64,000 nt of DNA, from the NCBI GenBank assembly GCA_034509495.1, contig CM067506.1:18343853-18407852 (forward strand), read 5' to 3'. Source of the stretch: Acestrorhynchus altus (taxonomy: Eukaryota; Chordata; Actinopteri; Characiformes; Acestrorhynchidae). The position numbers were made by a program, and so were the translations under genes. Below the pieces are notes generated by a model. That model searched no databases. It saw only the letters and a program-made list of their open reading frames with translations, and was not told the DNA's origin. Positions 23,645 to 35,400 of this stretch are shown piece after piece (within the stretch, counting starts at the first letter, position 1; each line of letters starts with the position of its first letter).

Positions 23645-25584
23645 GTGGACTCCTATGATGTCAACGCTGGGAGAAACATAGACATTGAACTCGTAGTATT
23701 GAAAATAAAAATACTGGGTGCATCGATGACTGGTACTGCAACATTACAGTGAAGAACCCCTTCTGAGATTACATTGAGTTCCTTGCTGCTGGTTGCAGAT
23801 GACAAAGAGGTCATTCTTTTCGATGGGCTGTGTAGGATCTGTTTAATATAGTCATCCGATGTCATTGTATGTACTTTAGGGACTTAATAATAAAATCACA
23901 CTTATTACTGTTTCCAAATGTGATATGAGGTAACTGTCAAGATATTTTATATTCACATGATTTAGTGGCAATATTTCAAAACTCTTTTGATTTAAATGTT
24001 GATGCTGTTTGATTAGTAATTTATTCAAACCTTAATATTCAAATTCAAAAAAAGTAAAGGAAAAAAAGATTTGAAATGTGTGCTCAGTGTGTTTCTTCAT
24101 ATGTATTTTGTAGCTCGATTGCCACAGGATGCATTTTTAAAACTAGGGTGGTGGAACAGCACAGACGCAAAGAGCTGAGAACAGACAAAAGGCTTACAGG
24201 CCTGATACGCGATTATTGATTTGAGGACAAATGAAATTTCTTAATATGTGCAAGTATTGACACTGTCCAAATAAAAAAACATCCAGAATTAACTAAAGGC
24301 TTAAAAGTTTCTTCTGACTTTTGAATGAGTTTAAAATACAGCAAATTTAGAGTATTTCATTGGTTGATCCATCCCGTTTATTCACACAGTGGTACAGAAA
24401 TAGCTAAGTTTTAATTGATGGAGAAAACTCTAAACAGATAAAATGAAGATACATGTTTTTCTTATTACAACCATTCTCAAATGTAAGGAACGAATGAGTA
24501 ACAAGAGCAGGTTTGACATTTAAGTCAGGAATAGGGAACATATTCCTGTATAGTGTAGTATAGTGTGCTGATTTGGTTTGATATATGCACTATACACAAC
24601 CTGGCAGAGAGTGAATCAAATGTGCTGGAGTATATAAAGTAGTTGCAAACTTCTTGTGGTGAAGCTGGCCCTCCAGAACTGAGTTTCCACCCTAATTTAG
24701 AAGGCTGGCTATTTAAATATCCAGTTTTTGGTCAATGTTTACAGAGATAACTACAGAGTTATCAACAGATCAAATCTCATTTCCTATGTGCCAGAGATTC
24801 AGTGTTGTACAGTGTCAGTGTCACAACTACTTCCAGAAAGGTTTAACTTCTGTGTTTCCATTGAAAATAAAATGTTGGTGTCCATGGCTAGCGATCTAAT
24901 TTGCTAGTACATGGTCTGAGGAACCTGACTCAAATGCCACTCTGGCACGCCAGCTGAGTCTGAGAGAGCACCGGCCACATCTCTCTGGATGGGTAGATGA
25001 CGCCTTCTCCCCACATCTCTCTCTGCCCAGTGCGATGCAAGTCGGCACTGCATCTGTTAATCTATTGGTCGGAGCTGAAGACTCAGCGCTTCCTCTGAGT
25101 GTTATTACCTGAAATGATGCAATGGCAGAAGCTTGAAAAGAGCAGAGGCTGATTTACAATCTTTCAGTGATTGTTCACCCTCCAGTGTTGGGAGCATTGC
25201 AGTATGATAGGGTTCAATGTAAGTGGATAATTGTGTCCAGGACTGAGGGGACAACATTTTACTAAATAAATTTTGTCCAGACTAGGTGTAAACCTGCTGC
25301 CACATATCTCTGTAACCTTTACCATAGTCCAGAACTGGCAGTTGTTATTTTTATATATACCACTTTAAAATTTTTCAGAATGACTTCAATGAAATCTGTT
25401 ACATTGTTCTTTAATTAAAGTGGAGAAGGTTTTAATAACTGCAGCTGTTTTCTTGTTCCAAGATGTAAAGGAATGGCACCCTGGCTTTCCCAAGGAGCAG
25501 ATGCTAAAACCCATGTGCCACCTGCCACGAGACATTCAGTTTGGACAGTGAGAAGGCAGGGACTGCCCTAACTGACAGCAAAGC
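23645..25584 (+). pseudogene. alox5: alox5 exons 2-4, disrupted
   Basis: Exon 2 opens with VDSYDV and later shows DDWYCNITVKN, a TGA in the position of an expected Gly, then VADDKEVILFDG in another frame: at least two frameshifts and one stop. Exon 3 (24114-24199) keeps EQHRRKEL but changes frame before the final RQKAYR, and its donor reads AG|GCCTGA. Exon 4 (25473-25584) keeps EWHPGFP and LPRDIQF, then a one-base insertion breaks the frame before DSEKAG; its donor is normal. Confidence 0.85.
24900..25260 (+). mobile_element. SINE-like dispersed repeat, second copy
   Basis: Collinear with the segment at 11242-11565: 'atgggtagatga', the 'gtgcgatg' block, 'ggagctgaagactcagcgct', the 'gcagaagcttgaaaag' block and 'caccctccagtgttgggagc'. 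It lies in the alox5 intron between exons 3 and 4. Confidence 0.55.
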
Positions 25585-26449
25585 GTGAGTCCTCAGACAT
25601 AAATACATGAAAAATACATGGAAACCATCACCTCAAACCACTTGGGTTAAAAACACCTTCCAAACACGGTGCTATTAATTTGATTAAAAACATATTTCAT
25701 GCTGACAGCAGAAGTAGAGCAGATATACTTCTGTTGCATGAAGATAAAAGTGCTAGAACCCTCTCCAAAGTTCTCTACCCTCTGGTCAGGAACTTTCCAA
25801 CAAGAGAGTCATTGTTCTGCTTTAGTAGTAAGTTACATTTGCATGCATCCCTCTATGTTTAAAAACAAATGTTGTTGCTCTCTGTTTGCCTATGCCCTGT
25901 TTCACTGTTAGTCTATCTACATATCCTGCATCCGTTTGTTTGAATTTTAAGTAGGCCTACCACAGTCTCAGATTGTTTCTGATAGGCCTTAAACAAATTC
26001 AGTGTCTGATCTCTGGATTCCATTTCTGATGAATTTGAGATTTCAGTTGAAGTGGAGTAAAAAAATATATATATCCATGATACCTCATACCATAGTGATG
26101 AGTATACTAGTGGGATCCCATTGCAGGTGTATGACTAGTGGGCATGTGAATGTATGTGTAGTTTTACAAAAATTAATCCCTATCATTCATGTTTCATTCA
26201 AAGTGCATGACTTGCAACCTAAAGATGTTGAGCATAGAAATCTTGCAGAATGATGAATTATGCTTTCACCATAGAAGTACAAAAACAATAGAACTACAAA
26301 AATATTTGTTGCTTAAGAATACACTTTGTGATGTTATCTTCCAAATTGATCATTTTTCCGCAATGTTGCTTAACTGTCACACCATACATAAATAGTCATT
26401 TACTAACAGCTAGCGGCTGGTTTGACTGACCACCTTCCTCTTCGAATAG

Positions 26450-27809
26450 AGAACTTCGAAGTGTTAATCAAGTTCATGCACATGTCTCCAGTCTCATGGG
26501 GTGATTTCTCTGATTTCGAAATGTGGATCTTTGTGAGGACTGCGAACACAATATCAGGTTGAGTCTGGTGCAATGAATTTTGTTACATACTGCTGCCAAA
26601 TTAAAATAAAATCAAGTGACCCCAATCACAAACCATGTTTTTAAGTGTTGAGCGGACAACTTTTCAGCTTGTACAATGTATGGTTATGGTATTATCCCCT
26701 TATGAACAGAGTATGTGATGCATTGAAAGAAGACTTCTATGTTTGGATACCAGTTTTAAATGGCTGCAATCCTGTCATGATTCAGAAGTGCACCCAAATA
26801 ACAGAGAAGTTTCAGACACATGAAATGTGGTAGCTGACTTCTGCTTAGAAAGAGACTTACCCTGAAGAGGAGCTTAAAGTAAGCAATTGCAGAGGTGACT
26901 CTAAAAGAGCATCTGACATGCCTGATAATTATGCCGACAACCATAATGCTTTTTCTGGTCTGCAGGCAGGAAACATAGACAAGCAGATTACAGATAATGA
27001 TGACAGATCTCCAAATGCTGGGACCCATGCAACATGCAATATTTACAACCAATGTGCCCAGTTGTACAAGAACAGCCAGAAATCAAATTTTAATTAACTG
27101 CTACAGATGATTCATATTTTTGCAATAGCACTTCACTATCAAGATTTCATGTGTGATGCAGACAAACCAAATGCATGTGTAATTCAACACTTTAGTCACA
27201 CTCTAGATAGACTAGAGGGCTTTTTAAAGACATAACTATACTTTTTATAGAAACATGTTCACCTCTCTATCATACAAATATAATTGACTGTAATAAATAG
27301 TGTGTACATCCTCGAATAATACAAATATAAAATTCCAGAGCAAGATTAATTTAGATTTTATTCTATACAAGGAAAGCTGAATCAGCCCAGGAGAAGACAG
27401 CCCCATCTTTCTCCCTAGCGATGATCAGAATGACTGGCTGATCGCCAAGATTTGGGTGAGATCGTCTGACTTTCATGTGCACCAGACAGTGACACACCTC
27501 CTGAGGACCCACCTGATTCTGAAGTTTTTGGCATTGCCATGTTCAGACAGCTGCCTGCTGTTCATCCAGTCTATAAGGTGTCTTTTATGTTATTCATTGT
27601 ACATAAACACAGACAAAGCAGATATAGACAAACATGTATCAAAGCAATCATGTGAACTACTCCATATCAGAACATATTCTAAGGTACAGCCTGATCATGT
27701 GTTATGATGAACTTGTAGTTGCTCACCACACATCTGCTTTCACAATTGCCATCACCAGAATTAAGGGGCACTAAGAGTGTAAGCTCCATCTAGAACGACC
27801 TTTGACAAG
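26450..27809 (+). pseudogene. alox5: alox5 exons 5-9, mostly disrupted
   Basis: Exon 5 (26450-26557) is readable (KFMHM, FSDFEMWIFV). Exon 6 (26710-26878) keeps LNGCNPVMIQKCT but hits a TAG after HEMW. Exon 7 (26966-27100) is scrambled by frameshifts around MQYLQPMC and LYKNSQ. Exon 8 (27377-27577) keeps IFLPSD, AKIWVRSSDFHVHQ and HLLRTHL, with one shift near its start and a one-base deletion before SEVFGIAMFRQLPAVHP. Exon 9 (27711-27809) has FTIAI, then shifts and a stop; no good acceptor remains. Confidence 0.85.
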
Positions 27810-28703
27810 GTAGGTAGACCAACTTTAGTACTTACAGAGAGGTGCAACAAAGAGTCTGTATCATTGTACAGCTGTTTATTCAATGTTTGTTCAGAAATCA
27901 TTTAATCAGTTAATTGGCTAAATCTATGCATATCATCCCAGAAAGATCTGTGCATGACAGAAACAGAAACTTTTAAAATGCACAACAACATGCTTTAAGA
28001 AAAATTCACTCCTCAGCACTTTCATTTGCTATCACAATACCCTAAGTGGGTGATGTTTCCCACATCATTTTCAGATATATTTGTTTCATTATTATATTTT
28101 TCATTTTTCTCAAATGGATTAGAAATTATTATTAAATATTCTAAGATTCTATTCTAATAAGAAATGAAATAAAAGATTAAATATTTCTACAACTTCTGCA
28201 CTATATTCAATATTTTTACATCAAATGAATATAAAATGTGTCTGCTTTGATATGTACAAGCAAACATACAGTACTTGTGCAAATGTTTTAGGCAACTTGT
28301 GAGAATTATACTATCTCCTTATCTGGAGAGTGAGTATTCATTATCTGAATTATTGAAATGAATACAAATTACGTTCCTACAGAAAGTCATAGTTTTCCAT
28401 CACCCTGTTCATTAAACCATCTCCAAAGCTCCCCCCATAGGAGACTAGTATTTTTAATTATCATCCAACACCTGGTTTAGTAAGTCCGCGTGCTTAGTGT
28501 GATGTTAATCACCGGCAGTGGTAATGGAATTGAATTCATTACTAACCATCCAGCATCGCCTGTAATGTGGTCTGGAGTTTCAACACTAAACTGTCTCTTA
28601 TTGACACAAGTTTAATTAAAGTGATTAGGTGCCTAAAACTTTTCCACAGTACTGTACGCTCCCCCTCAAATTTACAACGCGTGTGATGTGTGTCTGTGGA
28701 CAG

Positions 28704-29724
28704 GCTAACGGCACTGGTGGAGGTGGCTATGCGGCCAACTTGGTCCAGAGGGCCATGAAGACTTTTTCCTACAAGTCCTTGTGCTTCCCAGAGTTCATAA
28801 AGACTCGAGGTATGGAGAGCCAAGAGGAGCTGCCATACTATTACTACAGAGATGATGGCAACAAAGTGTGGGAAGCGGTCAAAAGGTAATCAGGAATTAT
28901 GGAGAACTTGGACACAATAAAGATGGGACCATTAAGGGTTTGGAGTAGAAAACAACTAAACTTTAATATGACAGTATAAAATGTGTTATATGAAACTTCT
29001 GTGTCTTTTAGTTTTGTGACAGATGTGGTAAACATCTACTATGCCAGTGATGAGACAGTACAAGAGGATGAGGAGGTACAAGCATTTGTCAAAGATGTCT
29101 GCAGCTTTGGAATGCAGGATTTTGACTACTGTGGTGAGAATCAAAGCCGTGATGACTGTAAATACATGACTCAATGTATTAGACAGAAACCCACCTATGT
29201 GATACCTTGCGTTTCCCATGTGGCACAGCATAGTTAACTGTTTGACTGATTTATCATAAGAATAGATCAATAAGTAGCTCAGGATAAGATTCAGGTGTGT
29301 TACAACAAGAAAGTTGTAACAGGAAACACTGGTCTAACTAAGCAAGTCCCTATTCATTTTTATTCGTCTGGATTGTATTCCTCAATTCCAAAATATAGAA
29401 TCATGAAACAAAGACAGATATTTCTCCAGTAGCCACAGACAATCGTAGTTCTCCAAAGCAATCAGGAAGTTTCAAACATTTCTGCAAGTACATAATAGAA
29501 CAGTCAACTGCAAAGGCCCTTTAAAAGCACGCTATTAGGTTGTGTCTTTGTGTCAGCATCTGTTCATGCTTATTGACCAGTCACGTCTGAGAACGTTCCG
29601 TGAAAGGGTATTGTCACTGTTTGTAGAGTTCCCTAAATCGGTGCAGACTCGGGAGGAGCTGGTGGAGTATCTGACTGTTGTAATCTTCTGCTTCTGCTCA
29701 ACATGCGCCATCAACTTTGGACAA
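28704..29724 (+). pseudogene. alox5: alox5 exons 10-12, 10 and 11 intact and 12 damaged
   Basis: Exon 10 (28704-28885) reads TGGGGYAANLVQRAMK to the end with normal acceptor and donor. Exon 11 (29012-29133) is 122 bases and clean. Exon 12 (29627-29724) reads FPKSVQTREELVEYLTVV, then a short segment is in the wrong frame before INFGQ resumes, and the donor is GC in a poor context, followed by an in-frame stop on read-through. Confidence 0.85.
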
Positions 29725-29904
29725 GCTTAGTAACTCTTTTTTTTACACAATCCTTTCTAAACTGACAGAGACACCAAACAGATGTTTATTGCACATCACT
29801 GTCCAAAATAAATTCAGTCAGGGATGGTCAGCAAGTCTCTTCATTGAAATTACAATGCTTAAAGGGTTTATATCATGAAAACTGGAATTCTCAAAAAAAA
29901 AAAA

Positions 29905-29929
29905 TTATATATATATATATATATATATA

Positions 29930-29983
<54 letters not shown>
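29905..29983. repeat. (AT)n microsatellite in alox5 intron 12
   Basis: Nearly perfect dinucleotide array of about 80 bases following an A tract, with one TAG interruption near 29930. Confidence 0.9.
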
Positions 29984-29989
<6 letters not shown>

Positions 29990-30419
29990 ACATTTATTAC
30001 AATTATTCAATAATAGTACTATTCTATTTAATAAATGTCTGAATAAAATCAAATTTCTTAAGACAGATTTAAAAAGGTGTTTATGTTGATACTCTTAAAT
30101 GTTGTGCAAACATTTTATGATACATAATACAAAAATACTTCACAATTAGCTGGAATAGAATTTCTTGACATCAAGACCCCATTTACACCTGGACAAAGAT
30201 TTTAGCTACATGCCTTCATGCTTGGTAGTGAAATGCATCTCTGGTTAATCAGAATCAAATGCATGTGTGGGACTGAATTCACAAACGTACTTGTTGCACA
30301 GCAATTACTGGCATTATGGTTGTATCAGGAGGGGATTTGGTTTTCGATTGTGTTCTGTATCATGACTCAAATACTTCTCAGACCACCTCCTTAACCAGAC
30401 ATAGTATCTAGTCCTGTCT

Positions 30420-31130
30420 GTCCTGACAGGAGAAATACTGGACTGGGACTGAAGAGAATGGTGACAAGACTGGTGACAACTGGAAACACATTAGACGAAC
30501 TTGGAGACACTTGACATACAAGACAGGACTGGGGAACAGACTGAAGCAACATTAGACAAGACAGGTGACTTGAGGTACAGAAGAATGGACATAAGGGTTT
30601 AGAGACATGACAGAAGACCAGCCTTGGAACAGGAGACTGGACTTGGAACAGGAGACTGGACTTGGAACAGGAGACTGGACAAAAGGCTTTTGGGGAACAT
30701 GAGACATTAAAGGCAAAACCAGAGACTGGATGTGGGGCATTTGGGGAACAAGAGATGACTTGACAGGAGACAAAGACGAGACTGGAGACAGAAAAGGTGA
30801 CTGGACCTGGGGAACTTGGGGCTGGACAGAAGACACAGGTCACATAACTGAGGGAACTGGAGACAGGGAAGACGACTGGACTGGAAAAACAGGCAGTGCA
30901 GAAACAAAGGAGTCAGGACTAACAGAGTTTGGGAGACAAACAGGAGACACTGACAACCTGGGGACTGGAATCAGGACGAGACAGGACTGGATATTGGGAC
31001 AGGAATAAACACACACACATACAGGGACAGATAAAACCAGACATGGGAACAGGAAGACACAGGAACTAAAACATGAACAGGGTAAAAACACATGACGGGA
31101 TTGAAATAAGGGTGAGGACAAGGGTACAGA
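30420..31130 (+). repeat. Purine-rich minisatellite based on GACTGGA/GGAACAGGA words
   Basis: About 700 bases strongly biased to G and A on the plus strand. There are three exact tandem copies of a 19-base unit (CTTGGAACAGGAGACTGGA) near 30611-30680 and looser variants on either side. Minus-strand open frames of 60-150 codons across it come from the repeat and have no domain. Confidence 0.8.
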
Positions 31131-31299
31131 CGTGGATACAGGCTGGACTGAGACGTAACAAAAGACTGGATCTGTATCGGTTGACCCCACCTCACAGACT
31201 GGATCTGGATCCCAGCACGCTTCACTTTCTCGCTGCATCAGGCTCATGGAGCCAACCTTTAGCCCCCCCTCCTAAGCTTTCCCCACCGCTAGAGGGGTA

Positions 31300-31910
31300 G
31301 TCCTCAGGTGAGGGGGTGTCCTGAGCACACCGCTTATGGCGCTTTTTCTGACTGTTTTGTTCCGCTGCGTCCTGTCTCTGCAACCCATCCCCATACAGCC
31401 TTCTCCAAAAAGCCAGCTTGCTCCCAACAAACCCCGGGAAACCCTGCTACCTCCAGAGTTGATATGTCAGTCCTTACATCAGGATCAGGCAGACAATAGA
31501 TGACTAGGGAGTGGAGGTAAATGTTGGGGTTAGGATTTATTTAAAAACCACAAAGTACAAAACAAATGAAACATACTATTGATAAATACTAAACTGGGAT
31601 GGAAACAAACCAACAATCTCTACACAAAGTTGGAAAACAAAGCAAGACAGCAACAAACCATAACAGAAACAAAAGGACTAACCAAGACAGGCTGAGAAAA
31701 GGGTCTTAACACATTAGAGACACCTGGAACCACTGATTAAGAAGGGGCAGGGTTACAAATAAGATGGGAATGGGTGGAGCAAGGGAGGAGACAAGACCAG
31801 AACAAACACAGCATGTGCTAGGAGCACATGGGAAAACACAACTGAGACAAAAGGTGAACAAGACTAGAACATGACAGAGACATGACAAGATGGTCTCTCA
31901 AAACTGACAT
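31300..31910. repeat. Unclassified repeat-like segment in alox5 intron 12
   Basis: Contains A-rich stretches such as 'acaaaacaaatgaaac' and 'gaacatgacagagacatgac' of the kind seen at the edges of fish interspersed repeats. No reading frame with coding character. Class unknown. Confidence 0.3.
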
Positions 31911-31939
31911 CAATTTCACTTCCTTCAAAATCCTTTTAG

Positions 31940-32369
31940 TATGACTGGTGTTCATGGATTCCTAACTCTCCCCCCACCATGCGGAAGCCCCCTCCCACCA
32001 AGAAGGGCCAGGTGGACATGACGTTCATAGTGGAAAGTCTACCTGACCGTGGCCGCTCCTGCTGGCATCTTGGCGCAGTGTGGGCCCTCAGTCAGTTCCA
32101 GGAAAATGAGGTACGGTTTCTATGACACATACACTACTGTGACATGGTGAAGAAATAAGGTGCTATACTGAGGTCTTTTTTATTTGCAGTTGTTCTTAGG
32201 CATGTATCCTGATGAACACTTCATAGAGAAACCAGTGAAGAAGGCTATGGAGACTTTCCGCCAAAATTTGGCAGAGGTGTCCAAGTTCATTAAGAATCGC
32301 AACGAGGGAAAGAAACTGCCCTATTACTACCTGTCCCCAGACAGAATCCCCAACAGTGTGGCGGTCTGA
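31940..32369 (+). pseudogene. alox5: alox5 exons 13-14, intact C-terminal catalytic part
   Basis: Exon 13 (31940-32110) begins YDWCSWIPN and ends WALSQFQENE; exon 14 (32190-32369) begins LFLGMYPDEHFIEKP and ends PNSVAV then stop. Splice sites are canonical. In the enzyme the C-terminal carboxylate (Ile in mammals) binds iron; here the last residue is Val. Confidence 0.9.
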
Positions 32370-33130
32370 GCCAGCACACCTGACAGATTTCAAAACGGTG
32401 GGGATACGATTTGCTTCAGATGCTTCTGACATGTTTGGATTTCTAGTCTTTATTGCTTCTGGTTTTCTGGTAACATTTATCAGCATAAAAACAAGCAGAT
32501 CTTGCCTTCTGTCAGTTTTGCTATGAACTATATTTTTGTTATTACATTTACAGTTATGAGACATTTAATCAGACACTGTCATCTTGATTAAGCTAATGTG
32601 ATACCAGAAATGAGCCCACAATTACTATAAAATTAACATCAGAAATATGTGTCCTATATTTAGAATAAAGCAGAGCACTTTTATAACTTTTTTAAAGTTG
32701 AAGTGTGAATTACCTGTGTACGATCCATATGTTTAATAAATGAGCTGTCTTGACACATCCATGTGTTCAACAGAACAAGCCCACAGCAATATTAAATATG
32801 TAGCCTTGTGTACATAAAATAAACGCAATTGAATGGGAACACAAAATAAAGCATTTAATAATGACACATTATTTTAATCACTATTGAAATTAAATTCAAA
32901 TGTTCAGTTATTATGTGTGAAATGGATTCATCATCCATATATATACCATTACCATTCCTGTAAGATTGTTTTGGTCATAATGTTGTGACAATATTGTGTT
33001 TCAATGCTGTAACTATACTTCAATAATTGTTAGTATGATGAAAGTGAAAGATGAAGTTTGTAACATTGCCACAGTATCAAATGTATGGTGTATGTGTGTA
33101 ATATGGCAATAAAGAAATAGCAGTAACACC
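32370..33130 (+). other. alox5 3' flank with several AATAAA signals
   Basis: AT-rich non-coding sequence after the alox5 stop. Candidate polyadenylation hexamers occur near 32664, 32736, 32818 and 33106. No other feature was seen. Confidence 0.4.
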
Positions 33131-33149
33131 AAAAGTAAACACCATCCAG

Positions 33150-34700
33150 CACAGCTTAAAGCAGCCAGCATACCACCCTGCACATCCTAAAGCTGTCTAC
33201 ACACCAACAGCCACATTTAAAAGCAGCCAGCCCACCACACAGCACATATTACAGCATCTTAAAGCAACTGGCACATCTTAAAGCAACTGGCATGCCAAAT
33301 AGCAAATCATAAAGACGTCCGTACATCATCTGACACATCTTAAAGCAGGCAACTCAAAACCTGGCACATTAATTATGTGCCAAAAGTTTTGCTGGCTGCA
33401 TAAAGAAGTGTTCAGTAATGTGCCATATGTTTGAGCATGTGCCAGATGGATATGCCAGTTGGTTTGTTGGCTGCTATGTGCCATGCCTCAAAACTTAAAG
33501 AAGTCGACACACCAATCAGCACTTCTTGAAGCAGTTGACACACCAATCGGCACTTCTTGAAGCAGTTGACACACCAATCGGCACAATGTGAAGCAGTCTA
33601 CACACCAATCGGCACTTTGTGAAGCAGTCAACGCACCAATCGAGACTTCTTAAAACAGTCGACAGACCAATCGAGACTTCTTAAAGCAGTTGACACACCA
33701 AAAGGAACTTCTTACAGCAGTCGACACACCAATCAGAACGTCTTACAGCAGTCGACACACCAATCGGCACTTCTTACAGCAGTCGACACACCAATCAGAA
33801 CGTCTTACATCAGTCGATACACAAATCAGGAATTCTTACAGCAGTTGACACACCAATCGAGACTTCTTACAGCAGTCTACACAACAATCAGCACAATGTG
33901 AAGCAGTCTACACACCAATCAGCACTTTGTGAAGCAGTCGACACACCAATCAAGACTTCTTAAAGCAGTCAACACACCAATCGAGATTTCTTAAAACAGT
34001 CAACAGACCAATTGGCACTTCTTAAAACAGTAGACACACCAATCAGCACTTCTTACAGCGGTCTACACAACAATCGGCACTTTGTGAAGCAGTCGACACA
34101 CCAATCGGCACTTCTTAAAGCAGTCAACACACCAATCTGTAATTCTTACAGCAGTCGACAAACCAATCAGAACTTCTTACAGCAGTCGATACACAAATCA
34201 GAACTTCTTACATCAGGCGACACACCAATCGGCACTTCTTACAGCAGTCGACACATCAATCAGCACAATGTGAAGCAGTCTACAGACCAATCGGCAGTTT
34301 GTGAAGCAGTCGACACACCAATCAGCACTTCTTAAAGCAGTCAACGCACCAATCGAGACTTCTTAAAACAGTCGACAGACCAATTGGCACTTCTTAAAAC
34401 AGTAGACACACCAATCGGCACTTCTTACAGCAGTCTTCACACCAATTGGCACTTTTTACAGCAGTCAACACACCAATCAGCACTTCATGAAGCAATTGAC
34501 ACACCAATAGAGACTTCTTAAAACAGTAGACAGACCAATCAACACTTCTTAAAACAGTAGACAGACCAATCAACACTTCTTAAAACAGTAGACACACCAA
34601 TCGGCACTTCTTACAGCAGCCAATGCACCAATCGAGACTTCTTATAACAGTCAACAGACCAATTGGCACTTCGTGAAACAATTGACACACCAACATTGGC
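33150..34700 (+). repeat. 31-bp satellite array (unit AAGCAGTCGACACACCAATC + GGCACTTCTTA)
   Basis: From about 33490 to 34695 the unit is repeated with a 31-base period, roughly 39 times, with point variants (GTCGAC/GTTGAC/GTCTAC, ATCGGC/ATCAGC/ATCGAG, CTTCTTA/CAATGTG/CTTTGTG). More degenerate relatives extend from about 33150. The period is not a multiple of three, so frames across it are chance. It fills most of the gap between alox5 and washc2. Confidence 0.92.
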
Positions 34701-34899
34701 TTACTGGTCAACTGACATTGACAGCTGATTTTGAGGATTAAATCTGAAGACTAAGACTTTTAAACAATAAAATTCTAAAAACTGTCACTTACAAAAATAT
34801 TAGCATTTCTTATCCAGTCTCTTACTATGTTACGCTTGATTTCAGAAGCTACACAAATATCTTTAAAAATGTTATGCCAGGTTATGTGACAGATGGTGT

Positions 34900-35400
34900 G
34901 CTAGAATTTTCATGTGGGTGTGCTGGTTGCTTTAAGATATGCTGGTAGAAGTAGTAAGAGATCTACATCACCCAGCAGCCAGTTGATGTGCCGGGTAGTG
35001 TGCCAGTTGATTTAAGATGTACTGGTTGGTGTTCCATTTGCTTTAAAGTGTTCTGGTTGGTGTTCCTGTTGCTTTAGGGTTTACTAGTTGGTGTTCCAGT
35101 TGCTATAAAATGTACTGGTTGGTGTGTCAGTTGCTTTAAAATGTACTGGTTGGTATTCTAGTTCTTTAATATGTACTGGTTGGTGTGACAGTTGCTTTAA
35201 TATGTACTGGTTGGTATGACAGTTGCTTTAAGATGTACTGGTTGGTGTTCTAGTTCTTTAATATGAACTGGTTGGTGTTCCAGATACTTTAAAATGTACT
35301 GGTTGGTGTGTGAGCTGTTTTATGATGTACTGGGTTGTGTGTGAGCGTTTTATGATGTACTGGTCGGTGTGTGAGCGGTTAATGGATGTATCGGTCGGTG
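34900..35400 (-). repeat. Second 31-bp satellite array in opposite orientation
   Basis: Units such as TGTACTGGTTGGTGTGTCAG + TTGCTTTAAAA recur every ~31 bases (some units shortened). The reverse complement aligns with the unit of the upstream array (TTGGTGTGTC core and GCTTTAA end), so both arrays seem to be diverged arms of one satellite in inverted arrangement, about 200 bases apart. Confidence 0.8.

Larger units (their letters stand above)
22619..32369 (+). pseudogene. alox5: Arachidonate 5-lipoxygenase, unprocessed pseudogene with all 14 exons traceable
   Basis: ALOX5 normally turns arachidonate into 5-HPETE and leukotriene A4. Exon remnants: 22619-22768, 23645-23830, 24114-24199, 25473-25584, 26450-26557, 26710-26878, 26966-27100, 27377-27577, 27711-27809, 28704-28885, 29012-29133, 29627-29724, 31940-32110 and 32190-32369. 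Introns are kept, so this is not a retrocopy. Exons 1, 10, 11, 13 and 14 read cleanly; 13 and 11 have the lengths I recall for human (171 and 122 bases). Exons 2, 3, 4, 6, 7, 8, 9 and 12 carry frameshifts and/or stops, and exons 3 and 12 have GC in place of the GT donor. The gene cannot encode a full enzyme. The HLLRTH iron-ligand segment survives in exon 8; the terminal residue is Val rather than Ile. Fish often have more than one alox5, so a functional paralogue may exist elsewhere. Confidence 0.9.

Noticed and set aside
30391..31247. Minus-strand open frames of 84-150 codons, Ser/Pro/Val/Cys rich
   Set aside because: They arise from the purine-rich minisatellite, overlap one another in several frames and carry no domain.
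22619..32369. alox5 as a functional gene with sequencing errors
   Set aside because: Many independent frameshifts, in-frame stops and two lost donors fall in this one gene, while neighbouring genes read cleanly; random error would not be so local. Resequencing would still be the decisive test.
34012..34335. 107-codon open frame
   Set aside because: Translation of the 31-bp satellite; the period is not a multiple of three and the frame only happens to stay open.
33150..35400. Possible CRISPR-like array
   Set aside because: The 31-base period is continuous with no unique spacers, and the context is a vertebrate genome; it is a satellite.
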